64,000 nucleotides of DNA from Cololabis saira (lineage: Eukaryota > Chordata > Actinopteri > Beloniformes > Belonidae): contig NC_084596.1 in NCBI RefSeq assembly GCF_033807715.1, forward strand, positions 31,442,879 through 31,506,878. The letters are read 5' to 3'. The notes beneath the pieces are model-generated. The model searched no databases. It saw nothing but the letters and a program-made list of their open reading frames with translations, and was not told the origin of the DNA. The position numbers and the translations under genes are program-made. Below are positions 25,801 through 40,800 of the stretch, piece after piece. Numbering within the stretch: position 1 is the first letter of the stretch; each line of letters begins with the position of its first letter.

Positions 25801-28800
25801 AGTGTAAATTTCAGTTTATATTTTGGAGGAAATTCATATATTTGATGGATTATTAATGTTTGAATAAGACACCCTTTCATAAAAAACAACTTATCACAAT
25901 ATGTCCATTTTAATGCAGTGATACCCATCAACTGAAAAACTGGTCTTGGGAAGAAAAACAAATGAAGAAATCCCCATAAAGTTCTCTGCAGTTTGATTTA
26001 TGTCGCTGACAGCATTTTAAAACAAAGCTATTTCACAAATGTACATGGTGCAGCCATGTTTATGACAATAACAACATTCCCAACTGTCACGGTCCCACAA
26101 ACATTCTCAGTTTGACTCATCAGATATCAAAATTGTTGAATGTTTCTCTTGTGTAACTTGTCAATTCACTTATTTACTTCACTTATTTAGCAGTTTTTTA
26201 GATGTTTAATATCTTACCCTTAATTTAAACTCTAACATAAAAATGAATTCACGTGCAACATCTTTTCCTTACAATGTGTGTGACAGAATCTGCTCGAGAA
26301 GTCTGCAGAGAGGGAGACCCGCCAGGAGTATGCTTTGGCCATGATTCAGTGCAAGGTGCTTAAGCAGCTTGAAAATCTTGAGCAGCAAAAATACGATGAC
26401 GAGGACATAACTGAAGACATCAAGTTCCTGCTTGAAAGGCTGGGAGAGAGTGTGCAGGACCTCAGGTACCCAGCAGTCACCGTCTCATGCATAATAAGAA
26501 CTTTTTTTTTTTTCCTTTTAATAACTTTCATTAATGTGTGTGTTTTTTTTTTTTTTTTTTTTTTTTTATGGAATAATTTCAGATAACAATTAAATTCTTA
26601 TTAGAATTAAGGATGTTGTTGTTGCTGCACATTAATCATCTAAATGTTTTTTTGAAGAGGTTGTTAATAGTGCATTAATAATGAACGCATTGATCACATG
26701 CATGGATGACCTTTAGATATTTCTACAGTTGGATGTGAGAAAATAATACTATCTTTTAGTTGTGCAGTTTCTTATCTGGTCATTTAATTATCAAAATACA
26801 AGTTCAGATGAACACTTGACTTATTACTCAGGATCTTGCAAACAAATGCAACTTAGCAAACCTAAGTTATGGTTTTCTTTTCTTTGGAAGAGACTTTCTC
26901 CTGACAACCCCTCCAAACATTATGTCTTTTTCTACTAATCTTCTTTTATCGCACTGTTATAAACATTTAACATGCTGGTTTGTGGAGTTTGAGCTGTCGC
27001 TCTTGGGTTTTCAGTATTTCCCAGTGTTTTGTGCACTTGCTCTGTCTAACTGTAGACTAAAATGTTGAGGGAATGGAATTGTGCTTTATGGATGGTGTAT
27101 ATTTGAATAGCTAGACTTGACTCTTAATTGCTGTGTAAGGTATACTTAATTTTTCCACACATGGCTTTTGCATTTTAGTATATTTTTTTGCTAAACAAAT
27201 CACGTGTATTTTTTTATTTTGTTGTTCATCCAAGGTTGTATTTACCTAGTTGAAGGACCTGCTAAAGATTTTAGAATTGAAACATGGTTATTTTATTTTC
27301 CATATGACTCTACCTTCAGTGTTCTTCAGTGCTCTTCTCAAATAATTTCTTTTTTTTTCTATCTTATCAGCTGATGCAGCAAAGAGTGCAAATAGTTTGG
27401 ATTTTTGCTGCTGTTTTATTTTTTTATTTTTTGTAAATAACATTTTCTTTCTGTCTGCATTTTCACAACAGCTCCTTTGATGAGTACAGCTCTGAGCTCA
27501 AGTCCGGCCGTCTGGAATGGAGTCCTGTGCACAAGTCGGAGAAGTTCTGGCGTGAAAACGCTGTCCGCCTGAATGAGAAGAACTATGAGCTCCTCAAGTA
27601 AGACGAATGCTTTTCCTCAGGAAGAAAAGTTGATACATTGTACTTTGTGATTTAGAAGCAATCCTTCTAAAAACACTGAAGGACAAAACATTTTTTTTTA
27701 CTCCATACGGGGATCTTGCAAATAGAAGAAATTACTTCCGAACATTTTAAATTGTATTTTTTGTTTTCCGGAAGAGGATACCACATTTCAAAGGCATGGA
27801 TGGTTCTACATTTTCTAACACTTTCTTTCTGCTGCATTTGAGTTTTAATACTACCAGCTTTATTCTATGAATAAGCCTTTTAATCAGTCTCCATGACAAC
27901 TCCAGCTCTATGCTTCAGTGTTTCAAATGTTATCTTGTGCAGTAGCTAATTTCAGTGTTTTTTCCCTCGCGCCCCCCACATTTCTTTGCTTATTACGTTT
28001 GAAAACTTCAAAATTGAGACCATCTCTGTCTGGTCTATCTCATGTACTATTACACGAATTACCATGACATTTGACATCTTCTGGACCAGCTTGAAAGCCG
28101 GTTTCTGTGCTTCAAACAAACCTGAATGTCAAGTAGCTATTCAGTTCCTCCGAGACATTCATAGCTGAAATCAGGTGTGATCAAACAAACCATTGTCATA
28201 TCATTTCCTTTATAAATATCCTAATGATTTCAAGATAGCAAATTCAATTTTCTGGAGATTATGGTTAAATTTATTTGATATTCTGAAGAAATTAATTAAT
28301 TAGAAAATAAACTACCTCTTTTAGTACGCAAACAGTATTTTTTTACTTCAAGACAATAAAATACTCAACTAGAGATATCAAGAAGATTATGCTACATTAA
28401 AAATAACCGCAGCCAGTTGTTTTTGATCCCCTCCTGTCGACACAGAAGCTAATTAAAGACTGCAGGGTGCAGTCAGGAAGATGCTGGAAGCACAGAAATT
28501 TGTAACTCAAATGGCCATAAATGTTGTTTTTTTCCCCTCAAACCACTTGGTGCTGAAATAGAAACAGCTGGCATTAGTAGCTTGTTCTTCATTTAATCCT
28601 TTTTTTTCTTCTTTTTTTGCCATAAAGAAAATGTTCAAAATAAGGCGTTTAGTCGTAAGTATTTATACCTGATGGAGGAGGAGTGGAGGAAAAAAAAAGA
28701 GTATTTTGTTGGGGGTTGTAAAGTCTAGAGAAAAGTATAATAAAAATTACATGTAAATCTAACTATGCACTGGGATGCTTCTTAAGTAATACGTACCTTG

Positions 28801-31800
28801 AAATGACAAACTGGATGTTTTTCATGTCAAAGCTGCGTTGCACTTTCTTTTATACTTTGTTCAAGAATTCGAGACTTTTTACTGTAGACACATTCTTTTA
28901 TTCCCTTTCATGGGTTGTAGTTCCAAAAACACTCACCCACATCATGCTGTTGTGTTGTGTGTGTGTTTCCCATCTAATGACTCGGGGAGGAAGAGATAAA
29001 ACGTCCATTTATGTCGATGTTCTTTGTTATTCCAGTCACACACTGATGTGCTTGTTGACATTCAGTAAAATCCCAATCTGCCCATCTCTGTCTCATCATT
29101 TTCCTGTCTGTAATCAGCTCAGTCATCATCTTGGATTAAATTACCGTACTCTCCTTTTTGATTAATTTTATTTCCCGAATTTCACCCATAGTTTGCCTCA
29201 GTTTGAAGAATAAGATTTCACTTTCCGTCACATCCTCTCATTCTCATCCTCTATTTAATTTTTAAGATTTTAGACTTTGCAATAACTAACGTTTGAAGGT
29301 ATCAGCAACTTTGGACTAAATAGATTTTCTAAAACTGCTTCAAGTTAAAAAAAATCAGATCTTATATGATAATTTCTTTTCCCCAAAGCTTCCTCAAAAA
29401 GAAGCAAGGGAAAAATGTGATTCGTTTCAGAAGTGATAAAGTTTGATGGGATTTTATGATGCAGACAGATTTCTCGATTTGAAGACAAATTCATGTGTCC
29501 CTTTTTATTTAATAGGATCTTGACAAGGCTGCTGGAGGTTTCAGATGATCCGCAGGTTATAGCGGTGGCAGCTCATGACGTTGGAGAATATGTGCGACAT
29601 TATCCACGTGGTAAACGGTAAGGAATTTTCCTCCATGCATTAAAGCCATTTTGCAGAATTTGACTTTTGTAGCCTTTATGGTCTTCATCTAAGATGCAAG
29701 TGCAATACACAGGAATCCCTAAAGTTAACACAAACTGTATCCGTGGGAGGGTTTTGTGCAAATGTTGCTCAGAAATATGATGTTAACCTGTGTTTGTTAA
29801 CCCATGGTCAGTTATTTTGTTCGTGCAATGGAGGCCGTGATTAGTCATCAAAAGAACAAAAACATCAAAAATATAGTTAATACGTTTACTCCATATTAAT
29901 AGATGTATATTTGAGTGAATAAAAAGATGATGATGATGATGATGATGATAATAATAACAATAACAACACATTTTATTTATTAGGCGCCTTTCAAAAAACT
30001 CAAGGTCACGGTACAACATGAACAGATTATCATTAAAATACAAAAAAGAAATATTATTTAAAATTATATTTAAAAAACACGTAAAAGAGCAGAGTCAGTG
30101 GTGAGCAATCTGGAAGAGGTGGGTTTTTGTTTTGTTTTTAATTGTGAAAGAGACTCCAGGCTCTGAATTTCAGGTGGAGAGGCATTCCAGAGCCGGGGAG
30201 CAGAGCGGCTGAAAGCCCTGCTCCCCAGGTTGTCATTTAAGCTTGACAAAAGCACGACGGACACAGGAAGAAAATAGACTTACACACCTAAAATAACACA
30301 GACGTTCCCATGGTAACACACGACACGTGAACAAATGTATGGATTGATAGCATTGATTGAGCGTTTGCTCTGTTTCACAGTTACAGGACAGATATTGGAA
30401 GATGTGGTGTGCTTTCAACAAAGGCCTGGAAAGCAACAAAGGTTCCTGTGCTAATAAGAAAAATGTAAAAGATGACATTAAATTGTATTAAAGTTCAGCT
30501 TGTAGTTACTTTTATATGAAATTGACCTCGTAGTATCCCGATAATGCTCTGAATACCAACAAAGTTAAGTTAAACTTTGGAAGTCATCATGCTCCATATC
30601 GGGACCTTTTGCATTTATTATTGTTCACACTAGAACTGATAATGTGGACCACATCGCTCCAGCTCCACTGGCTCCATGTTTCTCAGAGAATACACTTGAA
30701 AATACTGCCGTTAGTTTATAAATCACTGAATGGTTTAGGACTAAAATACATCAAAGACTTCTTGTTGCCATATCAACCATTCAGACCTCTCAGGTCTTCT
30801 GGTTCAGGTCTGTTCTGTGTCTCCAGAATGAGAACCAAACATGGAGAAGCAGCATTCAGCTGTTATTCAGCCCCTCAAATTTGGAACAAACTTCCAGAAA
30901 ACCCTCAGTTCCTTTAAATCAAGATTAAAAACTCATTTGTTCAGGGCTGCCTTTAACTGAAGTATTTAAACTATTCTGAATTTAACTTCAAACAATGTTA
31001 ATTTTAGTACTTCACTGTAACTCTAGTTTAAGTCTAACTTTTCTTTATCATCTCTTTGCACTGTCACTCGATCGTTTTTTTCTTTTCTTTACTTTTCATG
31101 TTTTTATTATGTAAAGCACCTTGAACTGCCTTGTTGCTGAAATGGGCCATATACCGGTAGATAAACTTGCCTTGACTTATGGAACATTTTTCTTCTGAGA
31201 CTGTTCTTGAAATTGTTAATGTCCAAATACATCCTTTTTTGGTTTGCATTCAATTTAACTGAAAAAAGCATGGCAACACTAATGAAAAATACTGCCGGTA
31301 CTCAGGGTGAAAAAGGCCGAACGACCTGAAACAACAATCCCGTAGCAGGTTGTTTGTCACAGTATAGCTCCAGTTAGATGAAAGAGCAACTGTCTATCAT
31401 AAGCCACTTTCAAAACCACTCACAGAAGCACTTTCAACAGGGAAACACACCTGCTTGTGTTTTGGCTTCTCAAACACAATATTTTCTGTATTTTTTTTTT
31501 ATTATTATTATTTTTTTTTATATATAAAAAAATATATATTTTCTGTATTTTCTGCTTCCGAGTCGTTCTGTTACCTCCCAATTGTCCGAGTCTGTGTTTT
31601 AATTTTGCATTACAGTTGCTTAATGTGAGTCAGTGGAGTGGACTGCGGGTTGGACTTATTTCCACTTCTGCAGGGCTTTGCTTTGCAGATATTTATTCCA
31701 CTATCTCAGAAGCATTCCCTTTAATGGCTATACGGGGAGAGAAACAGTCTTTGGTTTACTTGTAATCCTTGATGCCAGTGTAAGAAGGCACCAGCTACAA

Positions 31801-34800
31801 AGACGTTGAATCTACTTTTAGGCCAATATAATGGTATGGCTCCAAGAGATCTCACTAGAATGCATGGACACAACTGTCCATGCATTCTTATGCAGGATGC
31901 AGTACAATATCTACATACACCAAAACTGTTAGGAATAGAAAAGAAGTGAAACTTGTGTAAGTAATATCATCAAAATCAGATTATACATTAGAAATTGTTA
32001 TCTTAAATTCATGTTAAGCAACACACTGGCTGGAGCATGCTGGGAAACTGCACCCAACCATCTATAACAGACTTGGGATACATGAGGCCAGGAAATAAAC
32101 ATACATACTTTTACTCCTACTTGAATTTGTAAATATATCAGGGTCATCGTCAAAGACAGGAAAATTTAAAACTTTTTATGAAAATCATTGCCTCCTTTCA
32201 TGTCAGTTTTGTTCATAAACGATGGTTAATATAAAACTTTAGGCAAGAACTTTTGGCAGAAATTACTGCAACAAGTAAAGCATTTTTTGTGCTGCAGCAG
32301 TGTATAAAAGCACAAATCTCACATTCATCCAATGATTTTCTATCCAACCTCGCAGTAAAATGTCTGGCAGATCAGCAGGCGCGACCATATGTGAATACAG
32401 AAGGATGTTAAAAGCTTTTATAGTGATGGACGAATATTCATGCTGGTTCAAAGGAATTGCTCCTTTTTTCTGTCTGTTGCTTTCCACTTACAAGTTGATG
32501 TTGTTGCTGTGTTGAAAGACATGCGGTGTTGATTTCACTACAAACATTTCCCTTGCATTTCTCTCACTATTTAATTTTCTAAAGATTTTAAATGATTTCA
32601 TCATGTGATCTATAGCAGTCTAAAACACACCAGTCTTAAAGCCTTAAGCTGTTCATTAACCTTGGCTCAGCTACTCAGATATTTATGCATTTATAAAATG
32701 ACAATAACTGAAATATTTGTGTTTGCGATAGATTACGTCATAGTATGAATGAAAGTTCTTGTATGCCGATGCACTTTTTCCAGGTCAGACCATTTGCTTT
32801 ATTGGCTCGAGCACTATTCAGCTCTGATTTCCTTTCCAAACCATTATGTCCCTCACAAGTCCAGATGTACAGAAAATTTCAGCCTGGACTAGATGACATG
32901 ATGGATCGGTGAACGGCCAAAAACCTGAAAATAGCATGTGGTTCGAAGTATAAAGGCCCTCTCTCCATTATCTTCCATCTCAGGGTGATTGAGCAACTGG
33001 GTGGAAAACAGCTGGTGATGAATCATATGCACCACGAGGACCAGCTAGTCCGTTACAACGCCCTGTTGGCTGTGCAGAAGCTGATGGTCCATAACTGGTA
33101 TGAATACATTCTTAGATCCATTGATGTGCTAATGTTTTTTTGTTTGATGTGAACCACTTACATGACTGGACCCTGAACTTGTTATCTGAATCAGGCTTTC
33201 TTTTGAAAGTGAAAATGTTGTATATCGATGTACGAGTGACTGAAACACCGGCTCACCTCCATGCAAATGTTATTTGTTTTGGCTGACGAGATGTTAGCTT
33301 ATGTTGCAGGATTTTAAGAGATGTATTGGAAATGATTAGACATCTTGAATGAAAAAAAAAAAAAAAGCTTCAGTGAAGTTAAAGCAGCACAACGTAACTT
33401 TCAGCTTTTCTGAGTTTGGCGGCATCTTTTGGACAAAAGCGGTATTGCTTTACCAGAAAGAACACTACGTTTCCCATGAGCACCAGCGCGTACTGCCGGA
33501 AAACTCCTGTCCCGTCGCTGCATTTGTTTTGATAGAAGACGGGACGCTTTTCTGTTTCACCAAGTGAACAGTAGGAAAGTGTTGTGCGTCTCGGGTAGCT
33601 TGGCTGTCCAGTTATCAAGGCTAATGATAATTCTATTAAAGAATTATTAATAATTAATAAAGTGGACTATTTATCAAATCATATTATCAAAATGATAATT
33701 CTCGGGGCACCACCGCCGGGCCTTACTTCCGGTGGGATTCGATAACTAAAACAGCAGAAAATCAGTCTCATATGATTATGGTTTATCCTGCATAACAGCA
33801 AATCTTACAGAATAACAGTGAAGGCGTGATGTCCGAACACTAGGCTCTGCTTAAACAAATCAATTTGTGACCAAATCTTGCATGAAATAACAACCACTCA
33901 TAAAGAAATCAATCAGAATTTATTTACATACGGGTATCAAAAGGGATGTAAATAACTACCCGAATAAATCTGATGGCACACGACATTATTATAAAACCAT
34001 TAACTAACAAGAAAAACAACAATCAATAAAATGAAACATAAACGTTAAATGCATGGAATAAAAAAAAAGAAATCAAGCAATAATAACGAAGATACAGAAC
34101 ATCTACAGTTCAAACGGGGCTCCTGTGGTCTTTTAAAGATGGACGCGCCCTCTGGGCCACGTGCAATCGGACCGGATGGCGAACGCAGCATTTAAAACGT
34201 GCCTACGGCAGAAAACAACGACTACCAAATAATCAAACATGATAATGATAACAATGATGATGTAATCTCAGCTCTGAACACAGATTTAGCTCTGTAACAC
34301 TCTTAAGTTACTGATAACCCAGGTCTCACAATCTCACACACAGTTCTGAACACTCTTAAATCCTACTGATCACTGCTACGCGGGCTCACGTCTCCTCTGG
34401 GATCCGGAATCGGGTGCCTGCGGGTTTGTCGACTGGGTTCGCGGTCCTGCTGGGGTTTCGCAGTCAGGCTATCGCGTCCCGTCCCTTCCCCTGAAACGGA
34501 TTAGACAGCGGCGGGGCCGCCTCGTGCCGGGCCGTGGTTCCGGACCAAAACGGAGGCTCACACGCATTCCTAGGCGCGGCGGGGGGACCGGTCTCTCCGC
34601 CGTGCTTCCCTCTCTGCGCCGGTCGCCGACGCGCGGCCGTCCGGGCCCCGGGAGAGCTCACGCCGGGCGAGACGCCGGCCGTCCGTCCCCGATCCCTGCG
34701 CCGGTTGGCAGACAGGGGCTCGGAGCGGGGAGGCGGGGTTCAGTCTGAGCACTCAATCGCAGCTGTGTCCCGATCTGGTTGCCGGGAGCGCGTGGGCGTC

Positions 34801-37800
34801 GGAAGCTTGGATCTGTGAACTTAAAGAGGAATAGAGTTTAGTGAGAAATCGGAGCCTCCCGGGGGACCGCGGCTTCAACGGCCGGACCCCGCAGGGCCCG
34901 GTCCGGTGCGGGCCTCCTGCCTCCCCCCAGCCCGGGGGGAGAGAGAGGTGGGATCTTTGGCCCAGAGCCAAGAAGATCCAGCTGTTCCAGGACGAGATGT
35001 AGTTGAGAAGAGAGTGAAAAGGAGCAGCGGCAGGGGTTTTGATCCTACGCGCGCTGCGGTGACGTCATCAGTGCCTCGTTTGTGATTGGATGCGCGCCGC
35101 TTGTGGGCACCGCCCCATCCCGCAAGGCATGCTGGGAGGTTTTGTGTCTGTCCAAAGAGGCCTGGTTTTAGGGCTCCGCTGCGTCCCGACCCCTGCTTAG
35201 GTGTCATAAAACCCCAAGGAAGTCTGTTTTCCCTGGCAGAAACCCTGCTGGGTCCTTGTTTTGATCTCCGGCCATGCAGTGGGGGTCGTAAACGGACTAT
35301 CTCGACCCAGGCCGAGATAACCAGGAGTTAGCAGCAGGGGGTCGCAGGACTTCAGGAAGAAGGGGCAAAGTCTGGTTTTACAGGTCCTCATAATCACAAA
35401 ATATTCATACATTTATAAGTCCAGATGATCACTGGGTGCGGCCCAACAAAAGCAAAAAAAAAAGATGTTAAACTGCTGGAAAGGAACTGGAATTTACCGG
35501 GATACCTTAAACAAGGAAGCCAGGGAGCGGTGTATATGGAGAAAATAATGATTATTAACGGTCTGGATCCATATGAAATCCCTAAGACCCATGTGTTTCA
35601 ATAAATTTGTATAATAATACAACATACAGTACATGTTTTGTATCCCTCTTATTTCTCTTTTCTTTTTTTTGACCGCTATATTATGCTGAAGAGGCTCCGA
35701 GGCGTGATTATTTTTGTTTTCCTCGTGAGATTATTTTTTTCCTCTGCAGCTACAAATAAGAGTTAATATTTTTTCCTCAACAAACTAGTTTTATCTGAAG
35801 ATTGGGGTTAATTGCACCGCAGAGAGCTGGCCAGCAACTGCGTTTAGCTGGCGAAGTGGGGAATAAAACCCGTGTTTTGATCCGACCCGGTCTGTGTGAG
35901 TGTTTGTGGTTTAAGGCTGTTTATGGTTCTGCGTTAAATCGACGCAGAGCCTACGGTGTAGGATACGCGGCGACACGCACCGTACGTTGCGCGTCGCCAC
36001 GTACCCTACGCCGTAGGTCTGCGTCGATTTAACGCAGAACCATAATTTAGGCTTTACTGTGTGGAAGCCGGTGTTTGGTCGTTACAGCCGCGATCCAAAG
36101 CGAGCCGACGACTTTTTCACTCTTTTACTTTGTTATATCAGATACTTGGCCTGCGTGGTTCTGCCTCCGAGCAGGAAACCGTTGAAAAGTTAAACCATAG
36201 GATCTTTTCCCCACGTCTGTTGTGTGGAGCTGCTGCAGCAACAGCTTCTGCGGAGCTGCACTCCACGCCCCGCCCATTTTCATCTCGACTGCGAATCGGG
36301 AAGGAGGGGGAAGTGACGTATGCCGTAAAGCAGTCAAAGTCGTAACGATTTGTAGTTTTTTAGTGTGGCAGGGTTCCTACCATGCTCCTCAAAGTTACAT
36401 AGTGCCAGTGAAGGTGATACAGACCCCTCAGACCATGACAGAGGTTCATTAAACCTGTTGGAAGTTGATGTACCATCACAATAACTCTGGAAATATGATA
36501 TTAAGGTGGAAAAGTTACGTAGTGTCGCTTTAAGTAAGAGATTCAAAATAATACGAATCAGTTTCTGTTTTTCTTTTCTTTGTTTTAAATATAAATTCAA
36601 AATGTAACATTGTGCCATTTTCCGATTTAACTAATAATGACAATGAGCATCAAGTAACATTTGAATCTTAATTTCATGCTATGTTGGTAATTTCATGCTA
36701 TGTTGGTTGATGTATACAGTATATGTGATCACTGGGGATTCTTAACACGTTTATTTTTGAAGACAAGTGAAGCTGCGTATCTTTGTCACACCTCCTTGCT
36801 GCAAAAATCTCAGTTGTGGATCAGATGTTCAGCTCCGAGTGAACATGCTTTATTTCACTTGTATTTCAAGTCACCTCTCTTTTTATATTTTCTTATTCCC
36901 AAAACTGACTCGCTCTGGACTGGACTATATAGAAATGTAAAAACATCAAGAAACAAATGTTACGGTTATTATCAATGTTATTATCAATTGTGGCCTGTAT
37001 GTAAACCACACTTTATACCAGCACAGCAGTGACGTTTAAAAAGGATAATTTAATTTGAGAACAAGTCAGAATGGAGAAGAATGAACTACGGTGATTAAAC
37101 CTGAATATGAGGTCTGGTTTGAAAACCGATGTAAAATTTAGCACATTTCTTTGTGCCAAAGTTATTAACATTTGACATGATAATTTACAATTTATCATGC
37201 CCGACTGTTTCCCCTGCTTCATTAAATCAATTGTGGTCATTTAAAGCCTTGCACACAAATCACCCTTCAAGACTTTAATATATTGTTATATTTTCTGTTA
37301 CATCTACTTCTTTTTAAGATCTTACTCTCCATGACTGTCTATTGTAATTTGCACGATGGCATTCTGTTCTGACACGGTGACATAATGATTGTTTTATTCT
37401 TGTAATTGAGTTTAAAGGCGACAACAAAGCATTGTTGTTCATGTTAATTTTTTCTCTCGTTCTTGCTGCTTTTCCAGTTGTTAGCTTTGTTTTGTTTTCC
37501 TGTAAAAACCTGTAAGTTGAGGAAGGGGGGTGGCCTGATGTCTCAAGGTTGTGTTGTCACATCAAATTATCTGCTGCCTACACTCATTTGCCTCCATGAA
37601 AAGTGAAATGTGTGAATGCTCTTCAAAGGGAGGACATTTCTGAGGTTTCTTTAGCTGGTGAGGTTTAATTCCCCCACACAGCAAAGACATCACTTCAGCC
37701 ACTGTCACCTTGAGTGGGCTGCCTTGTTGTTTCCTTGAGAACTTCTTCTCGTCCTTACTTATCTACAGACCCTGCTGTCATGACAACGGCGTAGATGATT

Positions 37801-40800
37801 ATGTGCTCTGTTATCTATCTCTTTGCCCTTTAGACTGCTTTGAAAAGTTGTTTTCTTTTATGTGTGTCCCATGCTTGAAAGAATGTCGTTTTAGCCTATC
37901 AGCTCTGTGTTGAAGGTTTTCTGCTGAATGAAGCCCATCTCCTATTGACAGCATGTCTGTCCTTGTGCTGCATTTGTCTTTGTAATTAGACTTAAGTAAT
38001 TCCCTCGTTTGAGAAGCCGATGGTAGACCTTAATGTGATTTATGATTCATAAAGTAGCCTTGCTTTTTTGGCCATCGAAATACCTAAATCTATTATCAAG
38101 CTCACACAAGGCTCCTTTATTTCAAAAGGTAGAAAGTGAAAGAACTGTTGGAACTATAGGTAGACCTTGGCTTGAGATTCAGGGAGCGACATTCACATGC
38201 ACTTCAATTGTTATTCTCCTTTTCAATCCAGGCTAGAAGTTATTAATTACTTCCATTGAACAAACGCTGTTTATTTCTCAGACAAGATTCCTTCTTTTGA
38301 CTTATCAGCGATGGCGTATTATGCACAACATGTTTTTGTTGTTTTTCTACTTTTTTCATCCCTTAAATTAGACGTTTTCTTAAGGCATCTTTGATTAGGT
38401 CATACTGCAGGAAATAAAAACATTTCCTGGTAAAACTTGAGCTGTAAGTATTTTTGAATACACCTGTCAGTCCATTGTACATGGAGACAGAATAATAGAG
38501 GACGAGTGAATATTCACTTGATTAGGCATGCAACAGCTGTTTCAGTAATGCACAGTATATGAACTGTTTTTCTATCCAACTGTCAAGCAAGTTTTAAAAT
38601 AGCGCTGAAAATAAAACGTTAATTAAGAATCTTCCCATTACATGGTAGAAAGAAAATAAACTAGTCTGCATATTTGTTTAGAGTGTGCCAGCCAGTATAG
38701 TCTGTTATCTGACTGTAATTATTATGTTGTGGTCTTTACCAGAGACAGTATTCGAAGGAAGAAAACATAAAAGCGAGCTTGTCTGACATTTGCTATAAAT
38801 AAGAGAAAATTACAGAAAGGTTGAGAGAAATTAATTTTAATTGGATAGATTCTGATTCTTTCATCAAGCTAATGAGTACCGACTTAGTTTATTATCTGAA
38901 AACTGGAATAAGATCACTCTTGTAATATTTGTGTCACTTTAGAACTTATTACAAAAACAGTTATTTAGTTAGTTAGTTAGTTAGTTAGTAGTTGTAGTTT
39001 ATTTATTCGCACATATTAAAAAGAATACATAAAAAAAATAGTGACAATACAATAATTAGTGCAGTGCAGGTGAGAAAAAAGAAACCCAAGGTGGGCTTAT
39101 GAAGGATTCTCACCAGAGATAAATACAAATAATAAGTAAACAAGGTAATCAAACTTTACAAAAGCAGCACATGAAGAGAGAAAAAAAAGAAATGTAAATA
39201 AATAGCTAAATACATACAAATACACCATCAAATTTACAAATAAATGATTGCAATGTGCGTGTGTGGGTGCGTGCGCATACGCATACTCCACAGTGTAGTG
39301 TGGTTTTAAATTCAATTCAGTCTTTGTCGATAAACGTATACGTTCACTTGAATTTGCTGTTCATGCCTGAAATGTAAAAAGAGTCAATAAATACTGAGAA
39401 ACACATTAATCTTTCATAATGAAAGTTAAAACAGCTTTAAAAAGTTTGCACCAATCTCCTTTGTAGCAATACCACTTCTGACCACATGGTGGCAGCACAA
39501 AAGTTCATATATTTGAAGCAAAGCTAGTGGGGTTACACGCCGTTACAAGATATGCCGGACAGTCCAGACTCATTCATCACTCGGTGTCGGTGGCTTTTGT
39601 CGACACAGCGGATCTATATGCCTCCATGTGGCCAAAAAGGGATTTAACTTCATAGAGTGGCTTTAAGATCAGATAACTATGCAGAGATGTTTTTTTTTTT
39701 TTGGGGGGGGGGGGGAGAGATAACCGTTTCTGGTTGTACTTGCTTTTAATGCTCTGTAGTGCCTTCCAGATGGCAGCAGGGTGAGGAGGTGGTGACGGAG
39801 GTGAGAGAAGTCCTCTAGGACCCTGATGGTTCTGCACAGGCCGCATGTCCTGACAATGTCATCCAGACTGTGAGCCGAGTCATCCTCAAGAAGTGTTTAT
39901 GACACTTGGGAGAGCTTTCCGGTCTGCCTCTGTGCAGTTGATGCGTCATAGAAGGCTCTGTTGAGCTCCGTTGTGTCCGGTTTGCATGTTATGTTTTTGA
40001 CAAGTGAGTGGATTGGAGATTCTAAAATGGTTGAAGGAATGATTGGGAACATGCTTGGTTGTTTGTCTCATCAGTTGCCCCTCTAAATAAGAAACATTTC
40101 GAAAGTGATTGTTCCAATTTACATCAACCAAAAGATGCAAAAACAACTTCAAGCAGACAAGCACACTAAATATTTGTATATACAGTATGTTTTATTTTAT
40201 TATTCAAACCCCTCGCTTTAGGAAATAAGTTTAGAGACCTGCCCCAGCCCAGTGAGGGGGCTCACCCACCCATGATTGTATGAGGTTTATTGTTCTGCAG
40301 TGGCACCATGAGGGATTGAGTACCCTGCTGCAAATGGACCAGCATTATGAGAAATAAATACAATATCTTTACTGAATAATGACATTGGCATGCGAACCAT
40401 GACGTTGCACACAGAATAGCCTGTGTAGCTACATCTCTTCTTTAGACCCCAGAGGGCAAGGAGAGGAAAGGGGCATAACCTGGGATTGTGGGCGAGACCA
40501 CTGGAGCTGTTCTGACCTGCTTCACTGGAACCAGGGCCTTCCTGTTTCCCATCACCCCTAAAGGGACAGTTCAGTTGCTGAGAAACAAGTGTTGTGAATA
40601 TACATCTGTGTAACTGGCCTGAGATGTGTGGGCTATGAATGATACATCAGTGATGTTACAGAGGTGAGGCGATGGCCGGCATTGCATTTCAATGCTTTCG
40701 ATACTACATGTAGAAGAAAATAGTCTCCCAACTGTGTTTCCTATATAACTGCAGAAGGTGAACACACTGAATGTTTTATTACATTCAGCTATCTGTCCTC

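Larger units (their letters stand above)
29618..32983. other. atp6v1h intron 12
   Basis: Contains two retroposon remnants in opposite orientations (29925-30240 and 30590-31178). The rest is plain AT-rich DNA. Confidence 0.65.
33379..36533. mobile_element. TTAA-flanked 3.15-kb TIR element (Kolobok-like), composite
   Basis: TTAA stands at 33379-33382 and 36530-36533. Immediately inside, AGCAGCACAACGTAACTTTC faces the complement of AGCGACACTACGTAACTTTT, an imperfect terminal inverted repeat. TTAA duplication is known for Kolobok and piggyBac transposons. The interior is composite: an AT-rich part, a GC-rich promoter-like core (34380-35360) and a palindromic MITE (35914-36053). I find no transposase. 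The outer boundary is well supported; the class is inferred. Confidence 0.65.

Noticed and set aside
28803..29165. 120-codon plus-strand frame in atp6v1h intron 11
   Set aside because: Hydrophobic, AT-driven composition, no splice context and no resemblance to a known protein.
34464..35331. Several open frames on both strands in the CpG-rich block
   Set aside because: High GC removes stop codons. The peptides are low-complexity Arg/Gly/Pro/Ala without recognisable domains.
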